From Pseudomonas sp. JQ170C (lineage in GTDB: Bacteria; Pseudomonadota; Gammaproteobacteria; Pseudomonadales; Pseudomonadaceae), in NCBI RefSeq assembly GCF_035581345.1, contig NZ_CP141608.1, forward strand, positions 5,610,501 through 5,674,500: a stretch of DNA of 64,000 nucleotides, in the 5' to 3' direction. Position 1 is the stretch's first letter. The number at the start of each line of letters is the position of its first letter. Shown in pieces: positions 27,401 to 37,187 of this stretch. The translations under genes and the position numbers were made by a program. The notes under the pieces are model-generated. The model was given only the letters and a program-made list of their open reading frames with translations. It was not told the DNA's origin and ran no database searches.

Positions 27401-30310
27401 TTACAGCTCTTCGGACAGGACCTTGTCGATGCTGTCGACAAAAAAGTCGACGCTGGCCCGGGTGGTGCACATCGGTGGCTTGATCTTGAGGATGTTCAGG
27501 TAGTCGCCAGTGGGCTGCATGAAGATGCCCAGGTCACGCAGGCGGTTGCACAGTGTGGTGGTTTCTTCGGTCGCCGGCTCCAGGGTGTCGCGGTCACGCA
27601 CCAGCTCCAGGCCCAGGTAAAAGCCCGACCCGTGCACGGCACCGGCCAGCGGATGTTTATCGACTAATGCTTGCAGGCGCGCCTTGAAGTGCCGGCCGAC
27701 ATCCCGGGCGTTGTCCCACAGGCCTTCTTCGCCCATCACATCGAGCACCGCCATGCCGATCCGGCAACTGACCGGGCTGCCGCCGGCCGACGAGAAGAAG
27801 TAACCCTCGGCTTCCAGTGCTTCGGCGATTTCCCGCCGGGTGATCACCGCGCCCAGTGGATGGCCGTTGCCCATGCCCTTGGCCATGGTGATGATGTCGG
27901 GCACCACGCCCTGCTCCTGGAAGCCCCAGAAGTACTCGCCCAGGCGGCCATAGCCCACTTGCACCTCGTCGGCGATGCACACCCCGCCCGCTGCCCGGAC
28001 CTTTGCATAGGCCTGCTGCAGATAACCCGGTGGCAAGGAGATACCGCCCGCATTGCCGTACACCGGTTCGCAAATGAAGCCGGCCAGTTGGCGTTGTTCG
28101 GCCGACAGCGCATCGAGTTTGGCATCGACATCGGCCAGGTACTCGGCCGCGCTGTCTTCGCCACGGTAGGCGCCGCGATAGGTGTTCGGGGCAATCACCG
28201 GGTGTACCCACTCCGGCCGGGTGCTCAGCGCCTGGGGGTTGTCGGCAATGGACGTGGAGATAGCATCGGTGGCCACCGACCAGCCGTGGTAGGCCTCCAA
28301 CACGCTGAGCATGTCGCGCCCGCCGCTGTAGGCCCAGGCCAGGCGAATCGCCAGGTCGTTCGCCTCGGTACCGCTGTTGACCAGGAACACCCGGTCCATG
28401 CCCTCCGGCGCCAGCGTCAGCAGGCGCTCGGAAAACTCGGCAATGGCCGCGTAGTGGAAGCGCGAGTTGGTGTTGAGCAGCGACCACTGCCGCGCCGCTT
28501 CGCTGACCATGCGTGGGTGGCCGTGGCCCAGCACCGCGACGTTGTTGAGCATGTCCAGGTAGGAGCGGCCCTGCATGTCGATCAGGTAGTTGCGCCAGCC
28601 GCGCTCGATATGCGGCGGCTGTTGGTAGTAGTGCTTTTGCGAGCGGGCGAAGCTGGCGTCGCGGCGCTCCAGCAACTGGCGCGCATCCACCAGAGGCTCG
28701 GCATCACAGGCGAAGCCCAGCAGCGCTTGCGGTGACGGGCACAGGGCCTGCCACGCGGCAGCCCGCGACGGCACCACCAAGGCCGGTGGCTGCAGACCGG
28801 CAACGCGGCACAACTGCACGCTCAGCACCCCGTTGGTGTGCCCCAGCGACTGCCCGGCGCTCACCTGCGTGCCGGGTGCCGGTGCATCGCCCAACCCCTG
28901 CAACCAGAGGCTGCAGTGTTCACCTTGCAGGCAGCCCTGCCCGTCTACCGCTGGCTGCCAGGTGCCCGCCCACGGCGCTTGCACGGCGGTGCCCGCAGGC
29001 ACCTGCAACTCGACGTTGAGGGCAAAGGTCGCAGGCTCCTGTGGATTGTCGATATGCGTCTGTGAAAGCCGGTACTGGCCATACAACGAGCACGCCGCGC
29101 CCTGCTCGCCCGCGTGCTCGCGCAACAGCTGCCGATCGATACCGGGCTGCTCCCAGTTGCCGGCCTGGAATTGGCTGCTGAGCACACCCAGATCCACCGG
29201 CGTGACTGCACCTGCCTCCAGCCCCGGCAGCAGCCGCGCACTGGAGGCAAGGTTCAAGGCAGGCACATCGAGACCGGCCACCTGCAGGATCGCCGCCTCC
29301 ATCAACTCGAACGGCACGCAGGTGGCGACGTCGAAAATTTCCCATTCGTGGGCCAGGTTATCGCGGCTGTAGGCGTTGCCCGGGTCGACACTCAATTGCT
29401 GCTCGCTGCTCAGCACCAGCACCGCCGCGCGGGCCACGATCATTGGCCACAAGGCCTTGAGCTCGGCCTCGGTCAGGGGGTTGAGCGCGTGGTACGCCTG
29501 CACGGCGGGCAAGATACGCAGCGGGTCGCCCTCGGCATGGTGCAGCAGCGCCGCGCAAGTCACCGACAAGTCGGCGATCCGCCAGGTGTGCATCAGGTCG
29601 CCGAAGTCGATGACCCCTTGCAGCTGCCATTGGCGCTGGTCGTCGCGTTGCCACACCGCGTTGTCATCGGTGATGTCCAGGTGCACGGCCTGCATGGGCA
29701 GCTGCTCGAGTAAAGGTTGCAGCCGTTGTTCGGCCTGGCGTGCAGCCTCGAGCACCTGTGCTTTGCGCGGCCCGTCGGCGAGTACCGGCAGCAAATGCGC
29801 GATCAGCGCCTGGGCATGACGCGGGTCCCATTGCAGGGTGCGCTCAAGCCCTGGGTGGTTGAAGTCGGCCAGCGCCTGGTCGATTCGGGCGCACAGCCGG
29901 CCCAGCTCTGCGATCAGCTGCGGCTCCATGTGTTTGAGACGGGTGAGGGACTGGCCTTCGATATAGTCGAGCAGGCGCACGCGCATCGGCTGGCCCTCGA
30001 GGTCCAGCGCCAGCAACTGCTCGCCAGACAGTGCGCTGATCACCGCCGGCACCGGCAGCCCGCGTTCGCGCAGGAAACCCAGGGCCGCATGCTGGGCCTC
30101 AAGCTCGGCCACGGCGTAGGTGCCATGGCAGATTTTCAGCACGTAACGCCCGCTTGGCCCATCGACGCGAAAGTTCAGGTCCTGCTGGCTGCCCAGGGAC
30201 TGCAATGAACCGCTGAGCCCGTAGCGCTCCTGCAGTACAAGCAGGGCCTGCTGCTCGCTGACGTCGGGGCAGGGCTGGCTGGAGCGGTGGATCAGGGTAC
30301 TGAGCGGCAT
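27401..30310 (-). CDS. Three-domain fusion: APH-type kinase, M23-like segment, class III aminotransferase
   Basis: This 969-residue protein combines an N-terminal aminoglycoside-phosphotransferase-like kinase (about 1-330; HLDITDDN with His210, Asp212, Asn217 and DFGD 235-238) with a middle region of about 440-560 that resembles a peptidase-M23/lipoyl-like beta domain (GDAPAPGTQVSAGQSLGH). The C-terminal part, about 590-969, is a class III PLP aminotransferase with IADEVQVGYGRLG and PLP Lys811 in MAKGMGNGHPLG. The layout recalls hydroxylysine/ethanolamine-phosphate metabolism, where a kinase and a PLP lyase act in turn, so it may phosphorylate and then process an amino alcohol or amino acid. 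Substrate is unknown. GAGGTCCC precedes ATG 30310. It lies upstream of aguBA on the same strand but has its own terminator. Confidence 0.85.
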   Translation of the reverse strand: MPLSTLIHRSSQPCPDVSEQQALLVLQERYGLSGSLQSLGSQQDLNFRVDGPSGRYVLKICHGTYAVAELEAQHAALGFLRERGLPVPAVISALSGEQLLALDLEGQPMRVRLLDYIEGQSLTRLKHMEPQLIAELGRLCARIDQALADFNHPGLERTLQWDPRHAQALIAHLLPVLADGPRKAQVLEAARQAEQRLQPLLEQLPMQAVHLDITDDNAVWQRDDQRQWQLQGVIDFGDLMHTWRIADLSVTCAALLHHAEGDPLRILPAVQAYHALNPLTEAELKALWPMIVARAAVLVLSSEQQLSVDPGNAYSRDNLAHEWEIFDVATCVPFELMEAAILQVAGLDVPALNLASSARLLPGLEAGAVTPVDLGVLSSQFQAGNWEQPGIDRQLLREHAGEQGAACSLYGQYRLSQTHIDNPQEPATFALNVELQVPAGTAVQAPWAGTWQPAVDGQGCLQGEHCSLWLQGLGDAPAPGTQVSAGQSLGHTNGVLSVQLCRVAGLQPPALVVPSRAAAWQALCPSPQALLGFACDAEPLVDARQLLERRDASFARSQKHYYQQPPHIERGWRNYLIDMQGRSYLDMLNNVAVLGHGHPRMVSEAARQWSLLNTNSRFHYAAIAEFSERLLTLAPEGMDRVFLVNSGTEANDLAIRLAWAYSGGRDMLSVLEAYHGWSVATDAISTSIADNPQALSTRPEWVHPVIAPNTYRGAYRGEDSAAEYLADVDAKLDALSAEQRQLAGFICEPVYGNAGGISLPPGYLQQAYAKVRAAGGVCIADEVQVGYGRLGEYFWGFQEQGVVPDIITMAKGMGNGHPLGAVITRREIAEALEAEGYFFSSAGGSPVSCRIGMAVLDVMGEEGLWDNARDVGRHFKARLQALVDKHPLAGAVHGSGFYLGLELVRDRDTLEPATEETTTLCNRLRDLGIFMQPTGDYLNILKIKPPMCTTRASVDFFVDSIDKVLSEEL

Positions 30311-30390
30311 GACGGGACCTCGTTTTTTTTGCTGCTTATATCGCCACTGCTGCCGTCGATAAGCAAGTACGGCCGGAAAAAAGCGATGGA

Positions 30391-30495
30391 TGTAGGAGCC
30401 GGATTGCTGTGGGTGCGGGCTTGCCCTGCGATTGCATAAATTCAGACACATTGCATCGCGGGGCAAGCCCGCTCCTACAGCAAGCCCGCTCCTAC
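30391..30495. repeat. Extended REP palindrome E with a duplication in both arms
   Basis: The right arm has GCAAGCCCGCTCCTAC twice in tandem. The left arm carries the mirror image of the same double unit in degraded form, giving arms of about 44 bp around a short loop. It sits between divergent genes (the aminotransferase fusion and rmlB). Confidence 0.85.
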
Positions 30496-30568
30496 TTGTG
30501 CGCTGGGCAATACACCGACAAGCTAGTCTTCAACAGATCACCGTCAGAAACGCGAAAGGTCCTTGAAC

Positions 30569-31651
30569 ATGCGTATTCTCATTACCGGCGGCGCCGGTTT
30601 CATCGGTTCAGCCCTGATTCGCCACCTGATCGACACCACCGAACATGAGGTCCTGAACCTCGACAAACTGACCTACGCCGGCAATCTGGAATCCTTGTCC
30701 AGCATCGCCAGCAACACCCGCTACGAGTTCGTCCAGGCCGACATTGCCGACCAGGCCAGGGTCAGCGCGGTGCTGCAGCGCTTCGAGCCCCAGGCGGTCA
30801 TGCACCTGGCGGCCGAGTCCCATGTCGACCGCTCGATCGACGGCCCGGCGCCGTTCATCCAGACCAACATCGTCGGCACCTACGCCTTGCTCGAGGCCAC
30901 TCGCGCCTACTGGCAAACGCTGCCTGAAGCGGCACGCGGCAGCTTTCGCTTCCACCACATTTCCACCGACGAAGTGTATGGCGACCTGCACGACACCGAG
31001 GCGCTGTTCAGCGAAACCAGCGCCTACGCCCCCAGTTCGCCCTACTCGGCGAGCAAGGCGGCATCCGACCATCTGGTACGCGCCTGGCATCGCACCTACG
31101 GGCTGCCGGTGGTCATCAGCAATTGCTCGAACAACTACGGGCCATTCCAGTTCCCGGAAAAGCTCATACCACTGACAATCCTCAACGCCCTGGCGGGCAA
31201 GCCGTTGCCGGTGTATGGCAGTGGCCTGCAGGTGCGCGACTGGCTGTTCGTCGATGACCATGCCCGTGCGCTGCTCACTGTCGTGACCTGTGGCGAAGTG
31301 GGCCAGACCTACAACATCGGCGGGCATAACGAGCAGCAGAACATCGAGGTGGTGCGTGGCATCTGCGCCCTGCTCGAAGAGCTCGCACCGCAGCGACCGG
31401 CAGGCGTGGCGAACTACGCCGACCTCATCAGCTTTGTTGAAGACCGTCCCGGCCACGACCTGCGCTATGCCATCGACGCCGGCAAGATCGAGCGTGAACT
31501 GGGCTGGGTGCCGGACGAAACCTTCGCCACCGGGCTGCGCAAGACCGTGCAGTGGTACCTGGAGAACCTGGAGTGGTGCCAGCGGGTCCAGGACGGCAGC
31601 TATCAAGGCCAGCGCCTGGGCAACAGTGACTTCAAGGATTTGATTGCATGA
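30569..31651 (+). CDS. rmlB: dTDP-glucose 4,6-dehydratase RmlB
   Basis: RmlB catalyses the second step of dTDP-L-rhamnose synthesis. The 360-residue extended SDR has TGGAGFIG (6-13), catalytic Thr133-Asp134-Glu135 in STDEVYGDL, and Tyr159-X3-Lys163 in [16 protein letters not shown] 30569 is chosen (AAAGG upstream); a TTG two codons earlier is possible. It begins the rmlBACD operon, joined to rmlA by an ATGA overlap. Confidence 0.97.
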   Translation: MRILITGGAGFIGSALIRHLIDTTEHEVLNLDKLTYAGNLESLSSIASNTRYEFVQADIADQARVSAVLQRFEPQAVMHLAAESHVDRSIDGPAPFIQTNIVGTYALLEATRAYWQTLPEAARGSFRFHHISTDEVYGDLHDTEALFSETSAYAPSSPYSASKAASDHLVRAWHRTYGLPVVISNCSNNYGPFQFPEKLIPLTILNALAGKPLPVYGSGLQVRDWLFVDDHARALLTVVTCGEVGQTYNIGGHNEQQNIEVVRGICALLEELAPQRPAGVANYADLISFVEDRPGHDLRYAIDAGKIERELGWVPDETFATGLRKTVQWYLENLEWCQRVQDGSYQGQRLGNSDFKDLIA

Positions 31652-32523
31652 CCAAGGGCATTGTCCTGGCAGGGGGCACCGGTACCCGCCTGCACCCCAT
31701 TACTCTTGGCGTTTCCAAACAGCTGCTGCCCATCTACGACAAGCCGATGATCTACTACCCGATCTCGGTGCTGATGCTCGCTGGCATTCGTGAAATCCTG
31801 CTGATCTCGACGCCGCAGGACTTGCCGCAGTACCGGCAGCTGTTCGGCGACGGCAGCCAGTTCGGCATCCAGCTCAGCTATGCCGAACAACCGTCTCCCG
31901 ACGGCCTGGCCCAGGCCTTTCTGATCGGCGAGCAGTTCATTGCAGACGACTCGGTGTGCCTGATTCTGGGCGACAACATTTTCTACGGCCAAGGCTTCAG
32001 CGAGCAGCTGCAGCGGGCGATCAACCAACCTCGCGGTGCCACTGTGTTCGGCTACCGGGTCAAGGACCCGGAGCGTTTTGGCGTGGTGGAATTCGATGCC
32101 CAGGGCCGGGCTTTGTCCATCGAAGAAAAGCCGCTCAAGCCTCGCTCCAACTACGCCGTCACCGGTTTGTATTTCTACGACAACGACGTGATCGAGATCG
32201 CCAAAGGCATCAAGCCCTCGGCCCGTGGCGAGCTGGAAATCACCGACGTCACCAATGCCTACCTGCAACGCGGCGACCTGCGCGTGGAGCGTTTCGGCCG
32301 TGGTTTTGCCTGGCTCGACACCGGCACCCACGACAGCCTGCTCGAAGCCTCGCAGTACGTACAGGCCATCGAGCATCGCCAGGGCCTGAAGGTCGCGTGC
32401 CTTGAAGAAATCGCCTTCCAGCAGGACTGGATCGACCGCCAGCAGTTGCTGGAACGCGCCCGGATCTTTGGCAAGATCGGCTACGGCCAATACCTCTACC
32501 GCCTGGCTGAAGAACACCCATGA
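31648..32523 (+). CDS. rmlA: Glucose-1-phosphate thymidylyltransferase RmlA
   Basis: RmlA makes dTDP-glucose from dTTP and glucose-1-phosphate, the first step to dTDP-rhamnose. The 291-residue protein has [11 protein letters not shown] (8-18), [17 protein letters not shown] and [10 protein letters not shown], all highly conserved. It overlaps both rmlB and rmlC by ATGA junctions, implying translational coupling. Confidence 0.97.
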   Translation: MTKGIVLAGGTGTRLHPITLGVSKQLLPIYDKPMIYYPISVLMLAGIREILLISTPQDLPQYRQLFGDGSQFGIQLSYAEQPSPDGLAQAFLIGEQFIADDSVCLILGDNIFYGQGFSEQLQRAINQPRGATVFGYRVKDPERFGVVEFDAQGRALSIEEKPLKPRSNYAVTGLYFYDNDVIEIAKGIKPSARGELEITDVTNAYLQRGDLRVERFGRGFAWLDTGTHDSLLEASQYVQAIEHRQGLKVACLEEIAFQQDWIDRQQLLERARIFGKIGYGQYLYRLAEEHP

Positions 32524-33065
32524 ACGTTATCCCAACAGCCTTGCCGGGCGTGCTGATTCTCGAACCCAAGGTGTTCGGCGACGCACGCGGTTTTTTCTAC
32601 GAAAGCTTCAACGCCCGCACCTTCGAGCAGCAGACCGGCGTGGCGACGCAATTTGTGCAGGACAACCACTCCGCCTCGGGGCGCGGCGTACTGCGCGGCC
32701 TGCACTACCAACTGGAAAACACCCAAGGCAAGCTGGTGCGGGTAACCCGTGGCGAGGTGCTGGATGTGGCGGTGGACATACGCCGCAGCTCCGCCTGCTT
32801 TGGTCAGTGGGTGGCGGTGCGGCTGTCAGCAGACAACCACCGCCAGCTCTGGATACCTGAAGGCTTCGCACACGGCTTTGTGGTGCTGAGCGACAGCGCC
32901 GAGTTCCTGTACAAGGCTACCGATTACTACAACCCGAGTGCCGAGCGCTGTATCCGCTGGGACGACCCGGACCTGGCCATCGCCTGGCAGCTCACCGAGC
33001 CTCCACTGCTCTCCGCCAAGGACCAGGCCGGTCAATGGCTCAAGGACGCGGACCTGTTTCCATGA
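32520..33065 (+). CDS. rmlC: dTDP-4-dehydrorhamnose 3,5-epimerase RmlC
   Basis: RmlC is a cupin epimerase, 181 residues here, with catalytic His62 in RGLHYQL and Tyr132 in [10 protein letters not shown], plus [10 protein letters not shown]. All key residues are present. It overlaps rmlA and rmlD, completing the third step of dTDP-rhamnose synthesis. Confidence 0.97.
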   Translation: MNVIPTALPGVLILEPKVFGDARGFFYESFNARTFEQQTGVATQFVQDNHSASGRGVLRGLHYQLENTQGKLVRVTRGEVLDVAVDIRRSSACFGQWVAVRLSADNHRQLWIPEGFAHGFVVLSDSAEFLYKATDYYNPSAERCIRWDDPDLAIAWQLTEPPLLSAKDQAGQWLKDADLFP

Positions 33066-33928
33066 GCCTGAATATTCTCATCATCGGCCAGCACGGCCAG
33101 GTTGCCCGGGCGCTGCAGCACCGCCTGAATGACCTTGGCCAGCTACAGGTCCTGGGCCGCGACCACGTGGACCTGGCCCACCCGGAACGCCTTCGTGCCC
33201 CGATACACAGGATCAAGCCGAACCTGATCATCAACGCCGCCGCCTACACCGCCGTGGACCTGGCCGAAAGCGAGCCGGACCTTGCGTTCGCAATCAACGC
33301 CCGGGCACCGGGCGTGCTGGCCGAAGAAGCGGCAGCCCTTGGCATTCCGTTGATCCACTACTCCACCGACTATGTGTTCGACGGCAGCAAGGCCACGCCC
33401 TATACCGAAGACGATCTGCCGAACCCGCTGAACGTCTACGGCCTCAGCAAGCTGGCCGGTGAACAGGCTGTCAGGGCCGTAGCCGGCCAGCACCTGATCT
33501 TGCGCACGAGCTGGGTGTACTCACGTCATGGCCACAACTTTCTGCTGACCATGCAACGCCTGCTGCAGGAAAAGCCGCAACTGCGCATCGTCGCCGACCA
33601 ATTCGGCGCCCCTACCTGGGCCGGAACCATCGCCCACAGCACTCGCGCCCTAATAGAACGTTGGCACGCGGGCCAGGCCGGCCCCTGGGGGACCTACCAC
33701 CTGACAGCCCAGGGCGAGACTTCCTGGTTCGGCTTCGCCCAGGCGATTGCCGAGCACCTGACAGCCCAGGGCCTGCCCTGCAGCGAATTGCTGCCAATTC
33801 CCTCCAGCGATTACCCGACACCGGCCAGGCGCCCGCTGAACTCACGGCTCGATTGCAGTCGCCTGCAGCGTGAATGGCAGGTCGGCCAGCCACATTGGCA
33901 GCAGGCGCTGATCGACTGCCTGAAGTAG
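33062..33928 (+). CDS. rmlD: dTDP-4-dehydrorhamnose reductase RmlD
   Basis: RmlD reduces the keto-rhamnose to dTDP-L-rhamnose. The 288-residue SDR has the GQHGQVA nucleotide-binding motif (9-15), STDYVFDGS (101-109) and Tyr126-X3-Lys130 in NVYGLSKLAGEQ. ATG 33062 overlaps the rmlC stop. dTDP-rhamnose feeds LPS core/O-antigen or rhamnolipid-type glycosyltransferases, none of which is in the window. Confidence 0.96.
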   Translation: MSLNILIIGQHGQVARALQHRLNDLGQLQVLGRDHVDLAHPERLRAPIHRIKPNLIINAAAYTAVDLAESEPDLAFAINARAPGVLAEEAAALGIPLIHYSTDYVFDGSKATPYTEDDLPNPLNVYGLSKLAGEQAVRAVAGQHLILRTSWVYSRHGHNFLLTMQRLLQEKPQLRIVADQFGAPTWAGTIAHSTRALIERWHAGQAGPWGTYHLTAQGETSWFGFAQAIAEHLTAQGLPCSELLPIPSSDYPTPARRPLNSRLDCSRLQREWQVGQPHWQQALIDCLK

Positions 33929-33963
33929 CGCATAATGCGCCAGATCACCCTGGCGCAATTGCG

Positions 33964-35778
33964 ATGACCATGACTCCACCTCCTACCCGCCGCCCTCGCT
34001 GGCGCAGCCTGGCCCTGCTGGCGATTTGCCTGGCGCCGTTGCTCTGGCCCCTGCAACACCTTGCCGAACGCTACTACCAGGAGGAACTGGCCAGCCAGAA
34101 CCGCCAGACCCTGGACCTGTACGTGGCCAACCTGCTCGGTACCCTGCACCGCTATGAAACCCTGCCGCAGATCCTTGGCGACCTGCCTGCCCTGCGGGCA
34201 GTGCTGGCCGACCCGCTGCGGCTCGAGACCCTGACCAACGCCAATCGCCTGCTCAAGGACATCACCACCCAGACCGGCGCCGAAGTCATGTACCTGCTGG
34301 ACGCCAATGGCAATACCCTGGCGGCCTCTAACTGGGACAAGCGCGACAGTTTCATCGCCCGCAACTTCACGTTCCGGCCTTACTACAGCGAAGCCATTGC
34401 CGGGCGCCTGGGGCGGTTTTTCGGCCAGGGCACGACCTCCGCCAAGCGCGGTTATTACTTTGCCGCTGCGGTCCGTGACGGGGAAAAGATCATCGGCGCG
34501 CTGGTGGTCAAGGTCGACCTGGACCACACCGAAAACCTATGGGGCAAGACGCCTGAGCAACTGCTGGTCACCGACCACAATGGCGTGGTCATCCTGACCT
34601 CGCGCCCCGACTGGCGCTTCCGCGCCACCCGGCCGCTGACCGATGCCGAACGCGAAGCGATCGTTGCGATCAAGCCCTACCCGACCCAGGCGCCGCAGCC
34701 ACTGAACCTCGACCGAGCTGCCTGGCTGATCCAGACCGAAGCCATCGAAGAAACCGGTTGGCAGGCCAGCATCCTGGCGCCACGGTCCATCGTCGACCGC
34801 TCGGTGAGCACAGTGCTGGCCATTGGTGCCGCAGCCTTGCTGGTGCTGATGTTGCTGCTGGGCCTGATGATGCAGCGTCGACGCCACTACATGGACCGCA
34901 TCGACTTCGAGGCCCATGGGCGCCAGGAGCTGGAAAAGCGTGTCATCGAGCGTACCGCCGACCTTGAAGGCCTCAACAGCCGCCTGAAAGGCGAGGTACT
35001 GGAACGCGAACACGCCCAGCAGGAGCTGGTGCGCGCCCAGGATGAACTGGTCCAGGCTGGCAAGTTGTCGGTGCTGGGGACCATGTCGGCGAGTATCAGC
35101 CACGAACTCAACCAGCCGCTGGCGGCGATCCGCAGCTACGCAGAAAACGCCGAGATTCTGCTCGACCACCAGCGCACCGACGATGCCCGTAGCAACCTCA
35201 AACTGATCAGTGAACTGACCGGGCGCATGGCCTCGATCATTGCCCACCTGCGCGCCTTCGCCCGCCGCGACCGCCATGCACCCGAGAGTGTGGCGTTGCA
35301 GCCTGCGCTGGACGATGCCCTGGCCCTGCTGGCCAAGCGCCGCCGGGCCATGGCGGTCGAGCTGGTACGTGACCTGCCGGACGCCACGCTGTGGGTCCAG
35401 GCCGGCGAAACCCGCCTGCGCCAGGTGCTGGGTAACCTGCTGGCCAACGCCCTGGACGCCCTGACCGAAAAGGCCAACCCGCGCAAACTCTGGCTAAGTG
35501 CCGAACAACGCGACGGCAACGTCTACCTGTACATTCGCGACAACGGCCCGGGGTTTTCCAGTGAAGCCCTGGCCCGCGCCCGCGAGCCGTTTTTCACCAC
35601 CAAGACACGCACCCAGGGCCTTGGCCTGGGCCTGGCGATCTGCGATACCTTGATGCGGGCGCTGGGCGGCGAACTTGTGCTCGGCAACCACCCCGAAGGT
35701 GGTGCCCTGCTTACCCTGCAACTGCGCGTGGCCAAGTCCGGCGCCAACCTGCAACCCTCGGAGGACCCATCGGCATGA
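33964..35778 (+). CDS. dctB: DctB-like sensor histidine kinase
   Basis: This 604-residue inner-membrane kinase has TM helices near 15-32 and 281-303 enclosing a periplasmic double-PAS (dCACHE) sensor (TGAEVMYLLDANGNTLAASNW, FRPYYSEAIAGRLGRFFGQGTTS). The DHp domain has His380 in SASISHELNQPLAAIRSYAEN and the HATPase domain has N- and G-boxes (LGNLLANALDAL, GPGFSSEAL, GLGLGLAI). The sensor pattern is that of C4-dicarboxylate sensors. It starts 35 bp after rmlD, and the stop overlaps the dctD-like start. No dctA or dctPQM transporter is in the window, so the signal is inferred by family. Confidence 0.88.
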   Translation: MTMTPPPTRRPRWRSLALLAICLAPLLWPLQHLAERYYQEELASQNRQTLDLYVANLLGTLHRYETLPQILGDLPALRAVLADPLRLETLTNANRLLKDITTQTGAEVMYLLDANGNTLAASNWDKRDSFIARNFTFRPYYSEAIAGRLGRFFGQGTTSAKRGYYFAAAVRDGEKIIGALVVKVDLDHTENLWGKTPEQLLVTDHNGVVILTSRPDWRFRATRPLTDAEREAIVAIKPYPTQAPQPLNLDRAAWLIQTEAIEETGWQASILAPRSIVDRSVSTVLAIGAAALLVLMLLLGLMMQRRRHYMDRIDFEAHGRQELEKRVIERTADLEGLNSRLKGEVLEREHAQQELVRAQDELVQAGKLSVLGTMSASISHELNQPLAAIRSYAENAEILLDHQRTDDARSNLKLISELTGRMASIIAHLRAFARRDRHAPESVALQPALDDALALLAKRRRAMAVELVRDLPDATLWVQAGETRLRQVLGNLLANALDALTEKANPRKLWLSAEQRDGNVYLYIRDNGPGFSSEALARAREPFFTTKTRTQGLGLGLAICDTLMRALGGELVLGNHPEGGALLTLQLRVAKSGANLQPSEDPSA

Positions 35779-37187
35779 CGACCGAGCCGCTCATCGACAG
35801 CCGCGTTCAGGTGATTCTGGTCGACGACGACCCGCACCTGCGCCAGGCCCTGAGCCAGACCCTGGACCTTGCCGGCCTCAAGGTCTTGTCGCTGAGCGAC
35901 GCCCAGGGCCTGGCCGGGCGTATTGAGCAGGACTGGCCCGGGGTGCTGGTCAGCGATATCCGCATGCCCGGTATCGACGGCCTGCAATTGTTGGAGCAGG
36001 TACAGGCCCAGGACCCGGAACTGCCGGTGCTGTTGATTACCGGCCACGGCGACGTGCCCCTGGCGGTGCAAGCCATGCGCGCCGGGGCCTACGACTTTCT
36101 TGAAAAGCCCTTCGCCAGCGATGCCCTGCTCGACAGTGTGCGCCGCGCCCTGGCCCTGCGCCGCCTGGTGCTGGACAACCGCAGCCTGCGCCTGGCCCTG
36201 AGTGACCGCCAGCAGTTAAGCACCCGCCTGGTGGGCCAGTCTGCACCAATGCTGCGCCTGCGCGAGCAGATCGGTGCGTTGGCCGGCACCCGTGCCGACG
36301 TGCTGATCCTCGGCGAAACCGGCGCCGGTAAAGAAGTGGTCGCGCGCGCCCTGCATGATTTGTCGAGCCGACGCGACGGCCCGTTTGTAGCCATCAACGC
36401 CGGCGCCCTGGCGGAGTCGGTGGTCGAAAGCGAGCTGTTCGGCCACGAGCCCGGCGCCTTTACCGGCGCCCAGAAGCGCCGGATCGGCAAGTTCGAGTTC
36501 GCCAACGGCGGCACGCTGTTCCTCGATGAAATCGAAAGCATGAGCCTGGATGTACAGGTCAAGCTGCTGCGCCTCTTGCAGGAGCGAGTGGTCGAGCGAC
36601 TCGGTGGCAATCAGCAGATCCCCCTGGACATCCGCATCATCGCTGCCACCAAGGAAGACCTGCGCCAGGCCGCCGATCAGGGGCGCTTCCGTGCCGACCT
36701 GTATTACCGCCTGAACGTTGCACCGCTGCGCATCCCGCCGCTGCGCGAGCGCGGCGACGACGTCCTGGTGCTGTTCCAGCATTTTGCCGACGCCGCCAGC
36801 GAGCGTCACGGCCTGCCACCTCACACCTTGCAGCCCGCACAGCGTGCATTGCTGTTGCGCCATAACTGGCCGGGCAATGTCCGAGAGCTGCAGAATGTCG
36901 CGGAGCGCTTCGCTCTGGGCCTTGAGCTGGCCCTGGATGGCGAGGCGCCACCGCCCGCTCATGCCCAGGCCTCGCCGGTGAACAGCGGCAACCTCAGCGA
37001 TCAGGTCGAACAGTTCGAGCGCTCGTTGATCGCCGCAGAGCTGGCTCAGCCGCACAGCTCCATGCGCAGCCTGGCCGAGGCCCTGGGCATTCCCCGCAAA
37101 ACCCTGCACGACAAGCTGCGCAAGCATGGCCTGAGCTTCGCCGACAGCAACGCCAGCACTGACGAAATGGAGGACAACCGCCCATGA
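35775..37187 (+). CDS. dctD: DctD-like sigma-54-dependent response regulator
   Basis: The 470-residue regulator has a receiver domain with phospho-acceptor Asp61 (VSDIRMPG), an AAA+ sigma-54 interaction domain (Walker A GETGAGKE 180-187, GAFTGA 227-232) and a Fis-type HTH at the C-terminus (SLAEALGIPRKTLHDKLRKHG). It pairs with the upstream kinase by ATGA overlap. By family it activates sigma-54 promoters of C4-dicarboxylate uptake genes located elsewhere. Confidence 0.92.
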   Translation: MTTEPLIDSRVQVILVDDDPHLRQALSQTLDLAGLKVLSLSDAQGLAGRIEQDWPGVLVSDIRMPGIDGLQLLEQVQAQDPELPVLLITGHGDVPLAVQAMRAGAYDFLEKPFASDALLDSVRRALALRRLVLDNRSLRLALSDRQQLSTRLVGQSAPMLRLREQIGALAGTRADVLILGETGAGKEVVARALHDLSSRRDGPFVAINAGALAESVVESELFGHEPGAFTGAQKRRIGKFEFANGGTLFLDEIESMSLDVQVKLLRLLQERVVERLGGNQQIPLDIRIIAATKEDLRQAADQGRFRADLYYRLNVAPLRIPPLRERGDDVLVLFQHFADAASERHGLPPHTLQPAQRALLLRHNWPGNVRELQNVAERFALGLELALDGEAPPPAHAQASPVNSGNLSDQVEQFERSLIAAELAQPHSSMRSLAEALGIPRKTLHDKLRKHGLSFADSNASTDEMEDNRP

